Origin: an uncultured Clostridia bacterium
GTDB lineage: Bacteria; Bacillota; Clostridia; Oscillospirales; Acutalibacteraceae
DNA: 16,268 nt
NCBI GenBank assembly: GCA_937888485.1
Contig: CALAQQ010000050.1
Span: 1 to 16,268 of the forward strand
Reading direction: 5' to 3'
Shown here: positions 6,590 to 14,610 of the stretch, one piece after another
Numbering within the stretch: position 1 is the stretch's first letter
How the letters are laid out: each line of letters starts with the position of its first letter
Notes under the pieces: generated by a model
Told to the model about the DNA's origin: nothing
The model's database searches: none
The model's input: only the letters and a program-made list of their open reading frames with translations
Program-made: the position numbers and the translations under genes

Positions 6590-9500
6590 TTAAAAACTGA
6601 GTATAAGATCGAATAACTGTGTGAAAAGACTGCCTATTCCTTCAAAAGCAGCAGTAAATATGTAAGCAATCTTCTCAAAGAAAGTAAGCTCGTAAGCTCT
6701 TGTTTCTTCATGGAAGCAATCGGAACATTCTCTTTCTTCCACGCCGCGTTCGAAAGCAGTTGCTTCTTTGACTACTTTCCATTCGCTGTAGTCATGCTCT
6801 GTCTTTTCGACCTCTGCTTTTTCGATTTCGCCGCAGGTAAGGCAGGTTCTTTCTTTTTCACCTAACATATCACATGTAGGATTCTTAACGATTACCCAAT
6901 CATTTGTGTTGTGACCTGTTGCGGGAACAACTTTCTGAAGAACAATTGTTGCTTTGCATACGGAGCAATAGCTACCTGCAGTAAGACCTGTTTCTGTGCA
7001 GGTGGGGGCAACTGATGCCTTTGAAATTGCTTTGTGTCCAAGAGCAGAAACTTCTTCCTGAGCAACTAAAACTTTATTACATACGAAGCAGTGGCTGCCT
7101 TCTGTAAATCCGGATTCTGTGCAGGTGGGAGCAATGGCGAGATCCTTGACTTCAGTATGACCTGTTGCGGGAATTGCCTTGGTTTCCACATGACCGCAGT
7201 CTTCTCTTGAACATTCGCACTCCATTTCGCCGGCTGTTTCGCAGGTTGCAGCTTTCACTGTTTTCCATTCGTCCATATCATGACCGAGAACAGCCACTTC
7301 ATTCTGAGCAACTATAACATTTTTACATACAGCGCAGTGGCTGCCTTCTGTAAGACCTGTTTCTGTGCATGTAGCGGCAACAGCGGCATCCTTTACTGCT
7401 GTATGGCCTTTTGCAGAAATGACATAATCTTCAATTTTCTTATCAGCAACTACAGTACCGTCTCTGTTAAGAACGGCTTTACATACTGAGCAGTAAATAT
7501 AATATTCGCTTACACCTGTTTTTTCGCAGGTAGCGGGAATTGCATTCACGGGAATTGCTTTGTGGCCTGTTGCTTCAATTTTTTCTGTTTCGGAATATCT
7601 GCAATCCTCCGTTTTGCAGTAACGAACCTTTTCGCCTGCTGTATCACAGGTTTCCGCTGTTTTAACTTCCCATTCACCCATGTCATGGCCGAGTTCGGGA
7701 ACAAAATCACCGACATACTGGCTGGGGCACTTCTGGCAAGTAAAGATTGTATAACCCTCTGTTGTGCAGGTGGGTGCAATAACATCCTCGATATTTGTGT
7801 GGCCTACACCTTTGTATGTTACGATTTTTTCTGCTTCACAAATATCGCAGACATATATTATGTCTTCATCAAGATGGCAGAAATCGGGATCTTTTGTTGC
7901 TGACCATTTATGCTCGAGAGCAGTCTTTTCGGTTTCTTTGGTTTCCTTGAAAAGATGAGCCTTTTCGTCTTCTTCATTTTTAAGACTTTCATCTGCTTTG
8001 GGGCAGTTTTCAGCTATGCAGTAACGAACCTGAACTTCATTAACTCCACATGATGCTTCTGTGAGAACTTCCCACTCTGTCCATGTGTGGTCTGCTGCTT
8101 CTTTATCGTCTACTCTGCTGTCTTTTTTCTCATCGCCGCATGCTGTGCAGACTACTGCTTTGTATCCGATTCCTTCGCAAGCGGGAGCAAAGTATTTTTC
8201 TTCATATGCGTGCTGACCCTTAGGAATATTTTCCTGCTTTATTTCGTTACAGCCTTCATGAGCGCACTTTGTAACCTTTACGCCACCCTCTGTACAATCG
8301 GGATAATAAACAAGCTCATAAGACTCGCTGTGACCCAAAGCATCAAGGTTTTCGGTCTTTTCGTCAAGAGGTCCGTTGCACATTTCGCACTTGTAGTAGT
8401 TAACACCGACAGTTGTGCAGGTGGGTGCTACTGACTTTTCTTCGTCAATAATTGCTTTACACTCTACTTTTCCGATATACTGACGTTCTGCTGTTGCACC
8501 GCAGGTTTTGCAGGTTTCAACTTCAAGACCGTCAACTTTACAGGTGGGTTCTTTTTCGACAATCCATTCAAAGTCATGACCCCATTTGGATTCTTTATCA
8601 ACCTTGAACTTATTCTTACAGATTGCGCAGGCATATTCTGTGTAACCGTCTGTTACGCAGTCAGCTTCAACAACCTTCTTGTACTCGCCGTCAGCTTTGT
8701 GCTCTGTAACTTTATAAGCAAGCTCATCGTCTTCTATGTCACAATATGCACAGATACGGCTGAGATAGTGTGCTTCGCTCTTTAAATCATCACATGAAAC
8801 AGCTTCGCCTTTTTCATTAATAAGAGCAATAATTTTCCAATCGTGAGTTATCAAAACGTCTTCTGCTTCATCTTCGGTAAGTGCTGTTTCTGCAGAAATA
8901 CCGCAAACCGAACATGTTGAATACTTGAGAAGTCCTTTGTCAAGTTCTTCACAGGTGTATTCTTCCTTAGCGGTATAGATATACTCGCCGTTTTCATCCT
9001 TGGGGAATGTGTGAGCCAACTGTTTGATTGACTTATAGGGAATATAAACCGTACCGCAATCTGCACAGTAAATGTCACTGTAATAACCGAGACCGATTTT
9101 TGTTATATGGCATTTGGGAGCTCTGAAAACTTCACGGTTTTCGGGCTCTGTTGTGTCATGAACATGGTCGGGAGTAACATTTTTGCCCGAAAGTCCTACT
9201 GCAAGGTTATCGGGAACAAGAGTTTCCCACTCTTGCCATGAGCCTTCATAATAAACCTTTTTAAGAGCATCGCAGCCTGCAAATGCATCTTTACCGATTT
9301 CTGCTACCGACGAGGGAACAAAAACAGTTTTTACTGCACTGCAACCCTTGAAAGCGTTTGCGCCGATTGCACTGACACCGTCAAGAAGTGCAATTGTCTT
9401 GATTTTTGCAGCATCTTTGCTCCAGGGAGCGGGAGCTTCTTCTGTGTATGCGGGAATTGCTCCGCCTTCAATACGAAGAACGCCGTTATCATTGACAACA

Positions 9501-9751
9501 ACAACGTCTGCAACAAGATCTTCGGGAGCGATATCAAGCCAACCGTAAATCGTGCCGCAATAATAGACAAGCTTGTTTGCTTCGTCATATGCGTAGGGTT
9601 TTTTATCGGTTTCGTCTGCATTGTTTACTTCAGCAACGTTAAAAATATCGGAAATAGCTGTGCCGAAGCCTGCCAATCCAACAGCTGCAACGCCGAAAAT
9701 CATAACAAAAGCAAGTAAAACCGAAAGAGCTTTTTTAAGATATGCTTTCAT
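6590..9751 (-). CDS. Large secreted protein with LRR_5-like segment and about 19 Cys/His repeats
   Basis: A 1053-residue exported protein. Residues 1-30 are a signal peptide (MKAYLKKALSVLLAFVMIFG). Residues about 116-170 hold two BspA/LRR_5-like units (IKTIALLDGVSAIGANAFKGC and VKTVFVPSSVAEIGKDAFAGC). From about 229 to 1012 follow about 19 C-x2-C or C-x4-C units, most of them 39-43 residues apart. The best copies read (A)PTCTExGLTxGSxCxVCK...PATGH, so a typical unit offers three Cys and one His, like a zinc-ribbon site. The last residues (1022-1053) are a Phe/Leu/Ile-rich tail without LPxTG. The start follows AAGGAGGG, and a consensus promoter is present. Such repeat proteins occur on the surface of gut Clostridia; ligand and function are not known to me. 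Metal binding is inferred from the residue pattern. Confidence 0.85.
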   Translation of the reverse strand: MKAYLKKALSVLLAFVMIFGVAAVGLAGFGTAISDIFNVAEVNNADETDKKPYAYDEANKLVYYCGTIYGWLDIAPEDLVADVVVVNDNGVLRIEGGAIPAYTEEAPAPWSKDAAKIKTIALLDGVSAIGANAFKGCSAVKTVFVPSSVAEIGKDAFAGCDALKKVYYEGSWQEWETLVPDNLAVGLSGKNVTPDHVHDTTEPENREVFRAPKCHITKIGLGYYSDIYCADCGTVYIPYKSIKQLAHTFPKDENGEYIYTAKEEYTCEELDKGLLKYSTCSVCGISAETALTEDEAEDVLITHDWKIIALINEKGEAVSCDDLKSEAHYLSRICAYCDIEDDELAYKVTEHKADGEYKKVVEADCVTDGYTEYACAICKNKFKVDKESKWGHDFEWIVEKEPTCKVDGLEVETCKTCGATAERQYIGKVECKAIIDEEKSVAPTCTTVGVNYYKCEMCNGPLDEKTENLDALGHSESYELVYYPDCTEGGVKVTKCAHEGCNEIKQENIPKGQHAYEEKYFAPACEGIGYKAVVCTACGDEKKDSRVDDKEAADHTWTEWEVLTEASCGVNEVQVRYCIAENCPKADESLKNEEDEKAHLFKETKETEKTALEHKWSATKDPDFCHLDEDIIYVCDICEAEKIVTYKGVGHTNIEDVIAPTCTTEGYTIFTCQKCPSQYVGDFVPELGHDMGEWEVKTAETCDTAGEKVRYCKTEDCRYSETEKIEATGHKAIPVNAIPATCEKTGVSEYYIYCSVCKAVLNRDGTVVADKKIEDYVISAKGHTAVKDAAVAATCTETGLTEGSHCAVCKNVIVAQNEVAVLGHDMDEWKTVKAATCETAGEMECECSREDCGHVETKAIPATGHTEVKDLAIAPTCTESGFTEGSHCFVCNKVLVAQEEVSALGHKAISKASVAPTCTETGLTAGSYCSVCKATIVLQKVVPATGHNTNDWVIVKNPTCDMLGEKERTCLTCGEIEKAEVEKTEHDYSEWKVVKEATAFERGVEERECSDCFHEETRAYELTFFEKIAYIFTAAFEGIGSLFTQLFDLILSF
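7019..9066 (-). repeat. Protein-level tandem repeat region, about 41 residues per unit
   Basis: Within the large secreted protein the first Cys of successive C-x2-4-C pairs is at residues 229, 280, 334, 375, 414, 455, 496, 535, 578, 635, 672, 712, 754, 806, 847, 888, 929, 970 and 1009. The coordinates given here cover the units up to about residue 911; the remaining units continue to about base 6716. Most steps are 39-43 residues. The DNA has diverged between units, so this is an old duplication series. The C-terminal units (residues 780-945) are the most alike. Confidence 0.8.
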
Positions 9752-9779
9752 AGTATACCCTCCTTAATAATATGGTAGT

Positions 9780-9808
9780 ATTTTATCCTACTTTACATCA
9801 CTTGTCAA
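9780..9808 (-). promoter_or_regulatory. SigA-type promoter of the Cys-repeat protein gene
   Basis: On the minus strand a perfect TTGACA (9808-9803), 17-nt spacer and TAAAAT (9785-9780), about 28 nt before the start codon, with AAGGAGGG between. A near-perfect housekeeping promoter suggests high constitutive expression. Confidence 0.8.
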
Positions 9809-9843
9809 TACTGATAAATTTATATAAGGAATTATAATTATAC

Positions 9844-9890
9844 ATAAAAAACAGAACGGAAACAGTTCTTTAAAAACGCTTCCGTTCTGT
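9844..9890 (-). terminator. Intrinsic terminator of secA
   Basis: ACAGAACGGAA (9851-9861) pairs with TTCCGTTCTGT (9880-9890) across an 18-nt loop. Read on the minus strand the stem is followed by a T run (9850-9845). It lies 9 nt past the secA stop. Confidence 0.85.
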
Positions 9891-9898
9891 CTGATTTT

Positions 9899-12649
9899 TT
9901 ATGATTTTCTTACATCGCCGCAGCAGTTTTTATATTTCTTTCCGCTTCCGCAGGGACAGGGGTCATTGGGTTTTGTCTTTTCCTTTTTCCTTACGGGCTG
10001 TTTTTTGTCACTGCCGTCGGTTGCACCGCTTGTTGCGGTTATCTTTGCGGTCTGTTCACGCTTTGTATCTTCCTGGCTCTTAATCATAACAGTCAGAATC
10101 TGTCTTGCGGTATCCTCGCGGATAGCTTCCGTCATGCCGTCAAACATTTCGGAGCCGACATTTCTGTAAGCAACAACAGGGTCTGTCTGTCCGTAGGCAC
10201 GAAGACCGATACCTCTGCGGAGCTGGTCCATGGCATCGATATGGTCCATCCACTGTCTGTCAACGTTTCTGAGAAGAATCTGCTTTTCGAGTTCGCGCAT
10301 AATAGGTTCGCCGTTTTCACCGACACCGAAAAGCTCTTCACGTGCGTCATAGCTCTTATGCGCTCTGTCAATAAGGAGTTCGCGTGCTTCTTCCTTATCG
10401 AAATCATCTCTGAAATCATCTTCCATTGTGAGCCAGCCCTTGAATTTATCGCGCAGACCGTCGATATTCCAGTCGCTCTTGGGAAGGCTTGATGAACAGA
10501 AGAAATCAACGGCTTCATTGATGCTTCCTTCAATCATACGGGTGATAACAGGCTTGAGTTCCTCGCCGTCAAGAACCTGATTTCTCTGCTGATAAATAAG
10601 CTCTCTCTGACGGTTCATAACATCGTCATACTGAAGAACACTCTTTCTGATAGCGAAGTTTCTGCCTTCTATCTTCTTCTGTGCGCTCTCAATGGTATTG
10701 GTTATCATTTTTGCCTCAATGGGCATATCCTCGGGAGTTTTGAGGGTATTCATAATAGTTGTTATTCTTTCACCGCCGAAAAGACGCATGAGGTCATCCT
10801 GAAGCGAAAGGAAGAAACGGCTTGCACCGGGGTCGCCCTGACGTCCTGCACGGCCTCTGAGCTGGTTATCGATTCGTCTTGATTCATGACGTTCAGTACC
10901 GATGATGAAAAGTCCGCCAGCTTCACGTACCCTCTGTGCCTCGGGTGCGATTTCTTCGTCATATTTCTTTTCAAGAGCCGAATACTGTGCTCTTGCATCG
11001 AGAATTTCCTGATTATCTGTTTCCGCAAAGCCTGTTGCTTCCGAGATAAGCTCCTCAGAATAACCCATTCTGCGAAGCTCCGATTTTGCGAGATATTCGG
11101 AGTTACCGCCGAGCTTGATATCCGTACCTCTACCTGCCATGTTGGTAGCGATGGTAACAGCGTTCAGCTTACCCGCCTGTGCAACAATTTCAGCTTCTTT
11201 TTCGTGATACTTTGCGTTGAGGACTTCATGCTTTATGCCTTTTCTCTTGAGAAGTGCGCTCAGAAGCTCCGATTTTTCAATCGAAACAGTACCTACAAGC
11301 ACAGGCTGACCCTTTGCATGGCACTCCTCAATTGTCTGGATAACGGCAAGATATTTTGCCTGTTCTGTCTTATAAACAACGTCAGCCATGTCGTTTCTTA
11401 TCATGGGTTTGTTGGTGGGAATTTCGATAACGTCGAGATTATAAATCTGATTGAATTCGGTTTCTTCCGTCATCGCTGTACCCGTCATACCCGAAAGCTT
11501 CTTATAAAGACGGAAATAGTTCTGGAATGTGATTGTAGCAAGGGTTTTGCTTTCATGTTCAACATTAACATTTTCCTTTGCTTCAATCGCCTGGTGCAGA
11601 CCTTCGTTATAGCGTCTGCCCATCATGATTCTGCCGGTAAATTCATCAACGATAAGAACCTGGTTATCCTTGACAACATAGTCAACGTCACGCTTCATAA
11701 CGCCGATAGCCTTGATTGCCTGGTTGATATGATGCTGGATTGTCATGTTTTCGGGGTCCATGAGGTTTTCAAGATTGAAGAAAGTCTCTGCTTTGGCAAC
11801 ACCGCTCTTTGTAAGAGTTGCTGTCTTTGCCTTTTCATCAACTACATAATCGCAGTTTTCGTCAACAAGGTCATCAACCTCTTCCTTGGACTGCACTTCC
11901 TTGATTCTTGTGCACTTAAGCGAAAGAGCAAAACGGTTCGCCATTTTATAAAGGTCGGTGGACTTTTCGCCTCTGCCTGAAATGATAAGCGGAGTTCTTG
12001 CTTCGTCGATAAGAATGGAGTCAACTTCGTCGACGATTGCAAAGTTATGTCCTCTCTGCACCTTGTGTTCCTTATAAACAACCATGTTGTCACGAAGATA
12101 GTCGAAGCCCATTTCGTTGTTTGTGCCGTAAGTAATATCGGCGGCATAGGCTTCTTTTCTCTCTGCGTTTTCTTTTTCATGGATGATAAGACCGACGGTC
12201 AGACCCATGAAACGGTAAACCTTGCCCATCCATTCGCTGTCGCGTCGTGCAAGATAGTCGTTGACGGTAACAATATGAACACCGTTGCCCGAAAGACCGT
12301 TAAGATATGCGGGAAGGGTTGCAACGAGAGTTTTACCTTCACCTGTTCTCATTTCGGCAATTCTTCCCTGATGGAGAATGATACCGCCGATAATCTGCAC
12401 AGGGAAATGTTTAAGACCGATAACACGCCACGATGCCTCACGGCAGGCAGCAAATGCTTCGGGGAGAATATCGTCAAGAGTTTCACCGTTTGCAAGACGC
12501 TGCTTGAATTCGGGAGTTTTCGCCTGAAGCTGTTCATCGGTCAGACGCGAATATTCCTCCTCAAGGTCAAGCACTTTGTTGCAAAGCGGACGGATGCGCT
12601 TGACTTCTTTCTGAGAATAGTCGCCGAAGATTTTTTTTAAAAGACCCAT
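9899..12649 (-). CDS. secA: Preprotein translocase ATPase SecA
   Basis: A 916-residue SecA, the ATPase that drives secretory preproteins through the SecYEG channel. It starts MGLLKKIFGDYSQKEVKR. Walker A is MRTGEGKT (100-107), the Walker B/DEAD-type motif is VDEVDSILIDEARTPLIISG (about 206-225), and the TNMAGRGTDIKLGG and RGRAGRQGDPGASRFFLSLQDDLMRLFGGERI motifs of the second helicase domain are intact. The C-terminus carries the zinc tail C-P-C-x8-C-C (Cys898, 900, 909, 910), which binds SecB or ribosomes in some bacteria. The length is normal for a SecA with the zinc tail. AAGAGGTG precedes the ATG. It is transcribed divergently from the dCMP deaminase gene and ended by its own terminator. 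The secreted proteins nearby would depend on this pathway. Confidence 0.99.
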   Translation of the reverse strand: MGLLKKIFGDYSQKEVKRIRPLCNKVLDLEEEYSRLTDEQLQAKTPEFKQRLANGETLDDILPEAFAACREASWRVIGLKHFPVQIIGGIILHQGRIAEMRTGEGKTLVATLPAYLNGLSGNGVHIVTVNDYLARRDSEWMGKVYRFMGLTVGLIIHEKENAERKEAYAADITYGTNNEMGFDYLRDNMVVYKEHKVQRGHNFAIVDEVDSILIDEARTPLIISGRGEKSTDLYKMANRFALSLKCTRIKEVQSKEEVDDLVDENCDYVVDEKAKTATLTKSGVAKAETFFNLENLMDPENMTIQHHINQAIKAIGVMKRDVDYVVKDNQVLIVDEFTGRIMMGRRYNEGLHQAIEAKENVNVEHESKTLATITFQNYFRLYKKLSGMTGTAMTEETEFNQIYNLDVIEIPTNKPMIRNDMADVVYKTEQAKYLAVIQTIEECHAKGQPVLVGTVSIEKSELLSALLKRKGIKHEVLNAKYHEKEAEIVAQAGKLNAVTIATNMAGRGTDIKLGGNSEYLAKSELRRMGYSEELISEATGFAETDNQEILDARAQYSALEKKYDEEIAPEAQRVREAGGLFIIGTERHESRRIDNQLRGRAGRQGDPGASRFFLSLQDDLMRLFGGERITTIMNTLKTPEDMPIEAKMITNTIESAQKKIEGRNFAIRKSVLQYDDVMNRQRELIYQQRNQVLDGEELKPVITRMIEGSINEAVDFFCSSSLPKSDWNIDGLRDKFKGWLTMEDDFRDDFDKEEARELLIDRAHKSYDAREELFGVGENGEPIMRELEKQILLRNVDRQWMDHIDAMDQLRRGIGLRAYGQTDPVVAYRNVGSEMFDGMTEAIREDTARQILTVMIKSQEDTKREQTAKITATSGATDGSDKKQPVRKKEKTKPNDPCPCGSGKKYKNCCGDVRKS

Positions 12650-12686
12650 AGTACACCTCTTGTTTATTACGGAATTATTTTTTCTA

Positions 12687-12715
12687 TTGTAAAAATTTGA
12701 TTTATGTGTTAATAT
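12687..12715 (+). promoter_or_regulatory. Promoter of the dCMP deaminase gene
   Basis: TTGTAA (12687-12692), 17-nt spacer and TAATAT (12710-12715) preceded by TGT. The predicted start of transcription near 12722 leaves a leader of about 23 nt and excludes the upstream in-frame ATG at 12697. The opposite strand of the same stretch holds a weak TACAAT (12691-12686) that might serve secA, giving overlapping divergent promoters. Confidence 0.55.
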
Positions 12716-12744
12716 TTTTTCAGATTAAGAAAAGGAGAATTTTT

Positions 12745-13242
12745 ATGCCTAAAAGAGAAGATTATATTTCGTGGGACGAATATTTCATGGGAATTGCCAT
12801 GCTTTCATCATACAGAAGCAAAGACCCGAACACTCAGGTCGGTGCATGCATAGTCAATGACCGCCATAAGATTATGTCCGTCGGTTATAACGGTTTCCCT
12901 CAGGGCTGCAGCGACGATGAATTCCCCTGGGAAAGAACGGGCGAAATGTATGACACAAAATACCCCTATGTCTGCCACGCTGAACTCAACGCAATTCTCA
13001 ACAGCGGCGGTTCAAGTCTTGAAGGCTGCAAAATCTATGTTGCTCTTTTCCCCTGCAACGAATGCGCAAAAGCCATCATTCAGTGCGGAATAAAAGAGGT
13101 TGTCTATATTTCGGATAAATACGCCGACACCCCCGGCACACGCGCTTCAAAAAGAATGTTTGACGCCGCCGGAATAAAATATACTCAGCTTAAACCCGAA
13201 AAGGATGAGCTTACGGTTGATTTCAGGGAAGAGAATATATAA
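12745..13242 (+). CDS. Deoxycytidylate (dCMP) deaminase
   Basis: A 165-residue cytoplasmic zinc enzyme of the ComEB/dCMP deaminase family. It converts dCMP to dUMP and so feeds thymidylate synthesis. The zinc site is complete: His78 with catalytic Glu80 (CHAELNAI), and Cys104 and Cys107 (PCNEC). NTQVGACIV and GYNGFPQGCSD near the N-terminus are typical family segments. An in-frame ATG lies 16 codons upstream, but the start at 12745 has AAAGGAG at the right distance, and the promoter lies downstream of that ATG. No other nucleotide-metabolism gene is adjacent. No terminator is clear downstream; instead a 7-bp repeat array begins at the base after the stop codon. Specificity for dCMP rather than another (deoxy)cytidine substrate is inferred from family resemblance. 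Confidence 0.94.
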   Translation: MPKREDYISWDEYFMGIAMLSSYRSKDPNTQVGACIVNDRHKIMSVGYNGFPQGCSDDEFPWERTGEMYDTKYPYVCHAELNAILNSGGSSLEGCKIYVALFPCNECAKAIIQCGIKEVVYISDKYADTPGTRASKRMFDAAGIKYTQLKPEKDELTVDFREENI

Positions 13243-13316
13243 TTCTCAATTCGCAATGAAGGGTCGCTTCGCTCCGAATATATATTGCTCCGCAAAAGCT
13301 GATTGTTTGCAATTAT
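13243..13316. repeat. Intergenic heptad array and GC-rich core, possible degenerate repeat element
   Basis: The gap between two convergent genes starts, directly after the dCMP deaminase stop, with TTCTCAA, TTCGCAA and TGAAGGG in register (period 7). A GC-rich TCGCTTCGCTCC core and AT-rich sequence follow. The plan resembles the ends of the 14611-15099 cassette, which share the GCTTCGC core, but the hairpin here is weak and no gene is enclosed. A separate small palindrome, GAGAAT/ATTCTC, overlaps the stop codon (13231-13247). No strong terminator is visible. Confidence 0.4.
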
Positions 13317-14588
13317 TTAATATGTATAAACAACCGAGCCGACTTTTGCACCTGTTGAGTCAAGTGCACGTACACTCATAACACCGCCGTCAACCCATAC
13401 GAAGCCTGCGCTTTCATCAAAAAGCATGGGTTCGGTATAAATAACGGGGTCGGTTGAGTTATCGGTTGAGCAGTAAATAACGGTCTGAATCGGTGTGCCG
13501 TTTATGTTCGGTTCGCCGTATGAAGCGAAAACTGCCTTTGTGCCGTCGGGACTGATTGAGAAAACATCAGCCGATGCAATATTGATATCCTTAAGAGTCT
13601 TGATTTCACCTGTCAAAAGGTCGATGATTTCAAGGCTCTTTTTGTTTATAAGATATTTACCGCTCTGCATATAGCCGGTGAAATAGTCACCCTCAAACTG
13701 AGTGAGAATTCTGTCATTGCAGATGTTTGCGAATCCGTTTTCGTTTTTACGCAGGAAATGCATACCGTTAACATCGTTCACAAACCACATACCGAGGATA
13801 TCGTTAACAACGATTTTCGGTCTGTAAGCATTGGAGAGCTCCATGATATCGGCACGCTTGCCTTTGTCGTTTTCATTATAATATCTCGATGAGATAAAAT
13901 ATTTTGCACCGCCGAGGTTATCGATGAAATCTTCGGTGAGCATTGTCCAGTCCTGACGGAATGAACCGTTTTTATCGATAAGACGGGTATTGTTTGAAAC
14001 ATAGGTTGAGGTCTTACCGCTTGAAATTTCAAGATTATAAATTTCGGAATAAATCTTGTCTGCCTTATAGAAATTGTTTTTATCAAAATCGGCAAGAAGA
14101 AGGTAGCCTTCACCGTAGCCCGAGGGTTTTGCGGTGAGCTTCACAAATGCGTAGGGATAGACTTCAATATCGGCGTTCATATCCGAGGTGAAAACACCGT
14201 AACCGCAGGCTTTGCCGTCTTTTTCGATGTAATGTACTGTTACGGGAATTTTTTCGTAGGATGCGGCAAGACTTGTCTTAATCTGCTTTACGGCAAGGGT
14301 ACTTGCAACCATCTGACCGCCCGAATATTCATAGAATTTAACCGAACCCTTAAGGTCAGCGGTATAATAAACATTGTCAAAATCAGTAGGAAGATAAATC
14401 TCTCCGTCTGCACCTTTTACGGAAAGATTTGCGCTCGTTGTGTATTCACTCTGTTCAAACGAATAGACAACGGGTTCTTTTTCGATAATTTCGGGCATTT
14501 TATCGCCGCTTGAAGCAAAGAAAACAACACCCGAGATTATTGCAGCTACCGCTAAGACTGCGGTTATTATTTTTATTCCTTTTTCCAT
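13317..14588 (-). CDS. Membrane-anchored or secreted protein of unknown function
   Basis: I do not recognise this 423-residue protein. It has an N-terminal hydrophobic segment (about 6-26, IITAVLAVAAIISGVVFFA) that fits a signal anchor or an uncleaved signal, and no lipobox Cys. The rest would lie outside the membrane and is predicted by eye to be mostly beta strand. Residues about 340-420 include SPDGTKAVFASYG and similar short blades that recall TolB- or WD40-type beta-propellers, but no family match is claimed. AAGGAGAAATAAG precedes the ATG. The four-helix-bundle cassette lies immediately upstream. Without that cassette the start would lie about 20 nt after the xth stop, so the two genes may once have been cotranscribed. 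Confidence 0.7.
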   Translation of the reverse strand: MEKGIKIITAVLAVAAIISGVVFFASSGDKMPEIIEKEPVVYSFEQSEYTTSANLSVKGADGEIYLPTDFDNVYYTADLKGSVKFYEYSGGQMVASTLAVKQIKTSLAASYEKIPVTVHYIEKDGKACGYGVFTSDMNADIEVYPYAFVKLTAKPSGYGEGYLLLADFDKNNFYKADKIYSEIYNLEISSGKTSTYVSNNTRLIDKNGSFRQDWTMLTEDFIDNLGGAKYFISSRYYNENDKGKRADIMELSNAYRPKIVVNDILGMWFVNDVNGMHFLRKNENGFANICNDRILTQFEGDYFTGYMQSGKYLINKKSLEIIDLLTGEIKTLKDINIASADVFSISPDGTKAVFASYGEPNINGTPIQTVIYCSTDNSTDPVIYTEPMLFDESAGFVWVDGGVMSVRALDSTGAKVGSVVYTY

Positions 14589-14610
14589 CTTATTTCTCCT
14601 TGTTTTTAGT

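Noticed and set aside
7280..8785. Several Cys/Phe-rich open frames on the plus strand opposite the repeat protein
   Set aside because: They mirror the repeated Cys and Glu/Lys codons of the real gene and have no independent start signals.
10886..11980. A 364-codon open frame on the plus strand opposite secA
   Set aside because: It is fully antisense to an intact, highly conserved secA, has low-complexity Phe/Cys/Leu-rich translation, and no ribosome site or family motif. It arises from the codon bias of secA.
12664..12693. TTTACA-18-TAATAA on the minus strand as the secA promoter
   Set aside because: Transcription would begin at or inside the ribosome site, leaving no usable leader; an element further upstream is more likely.
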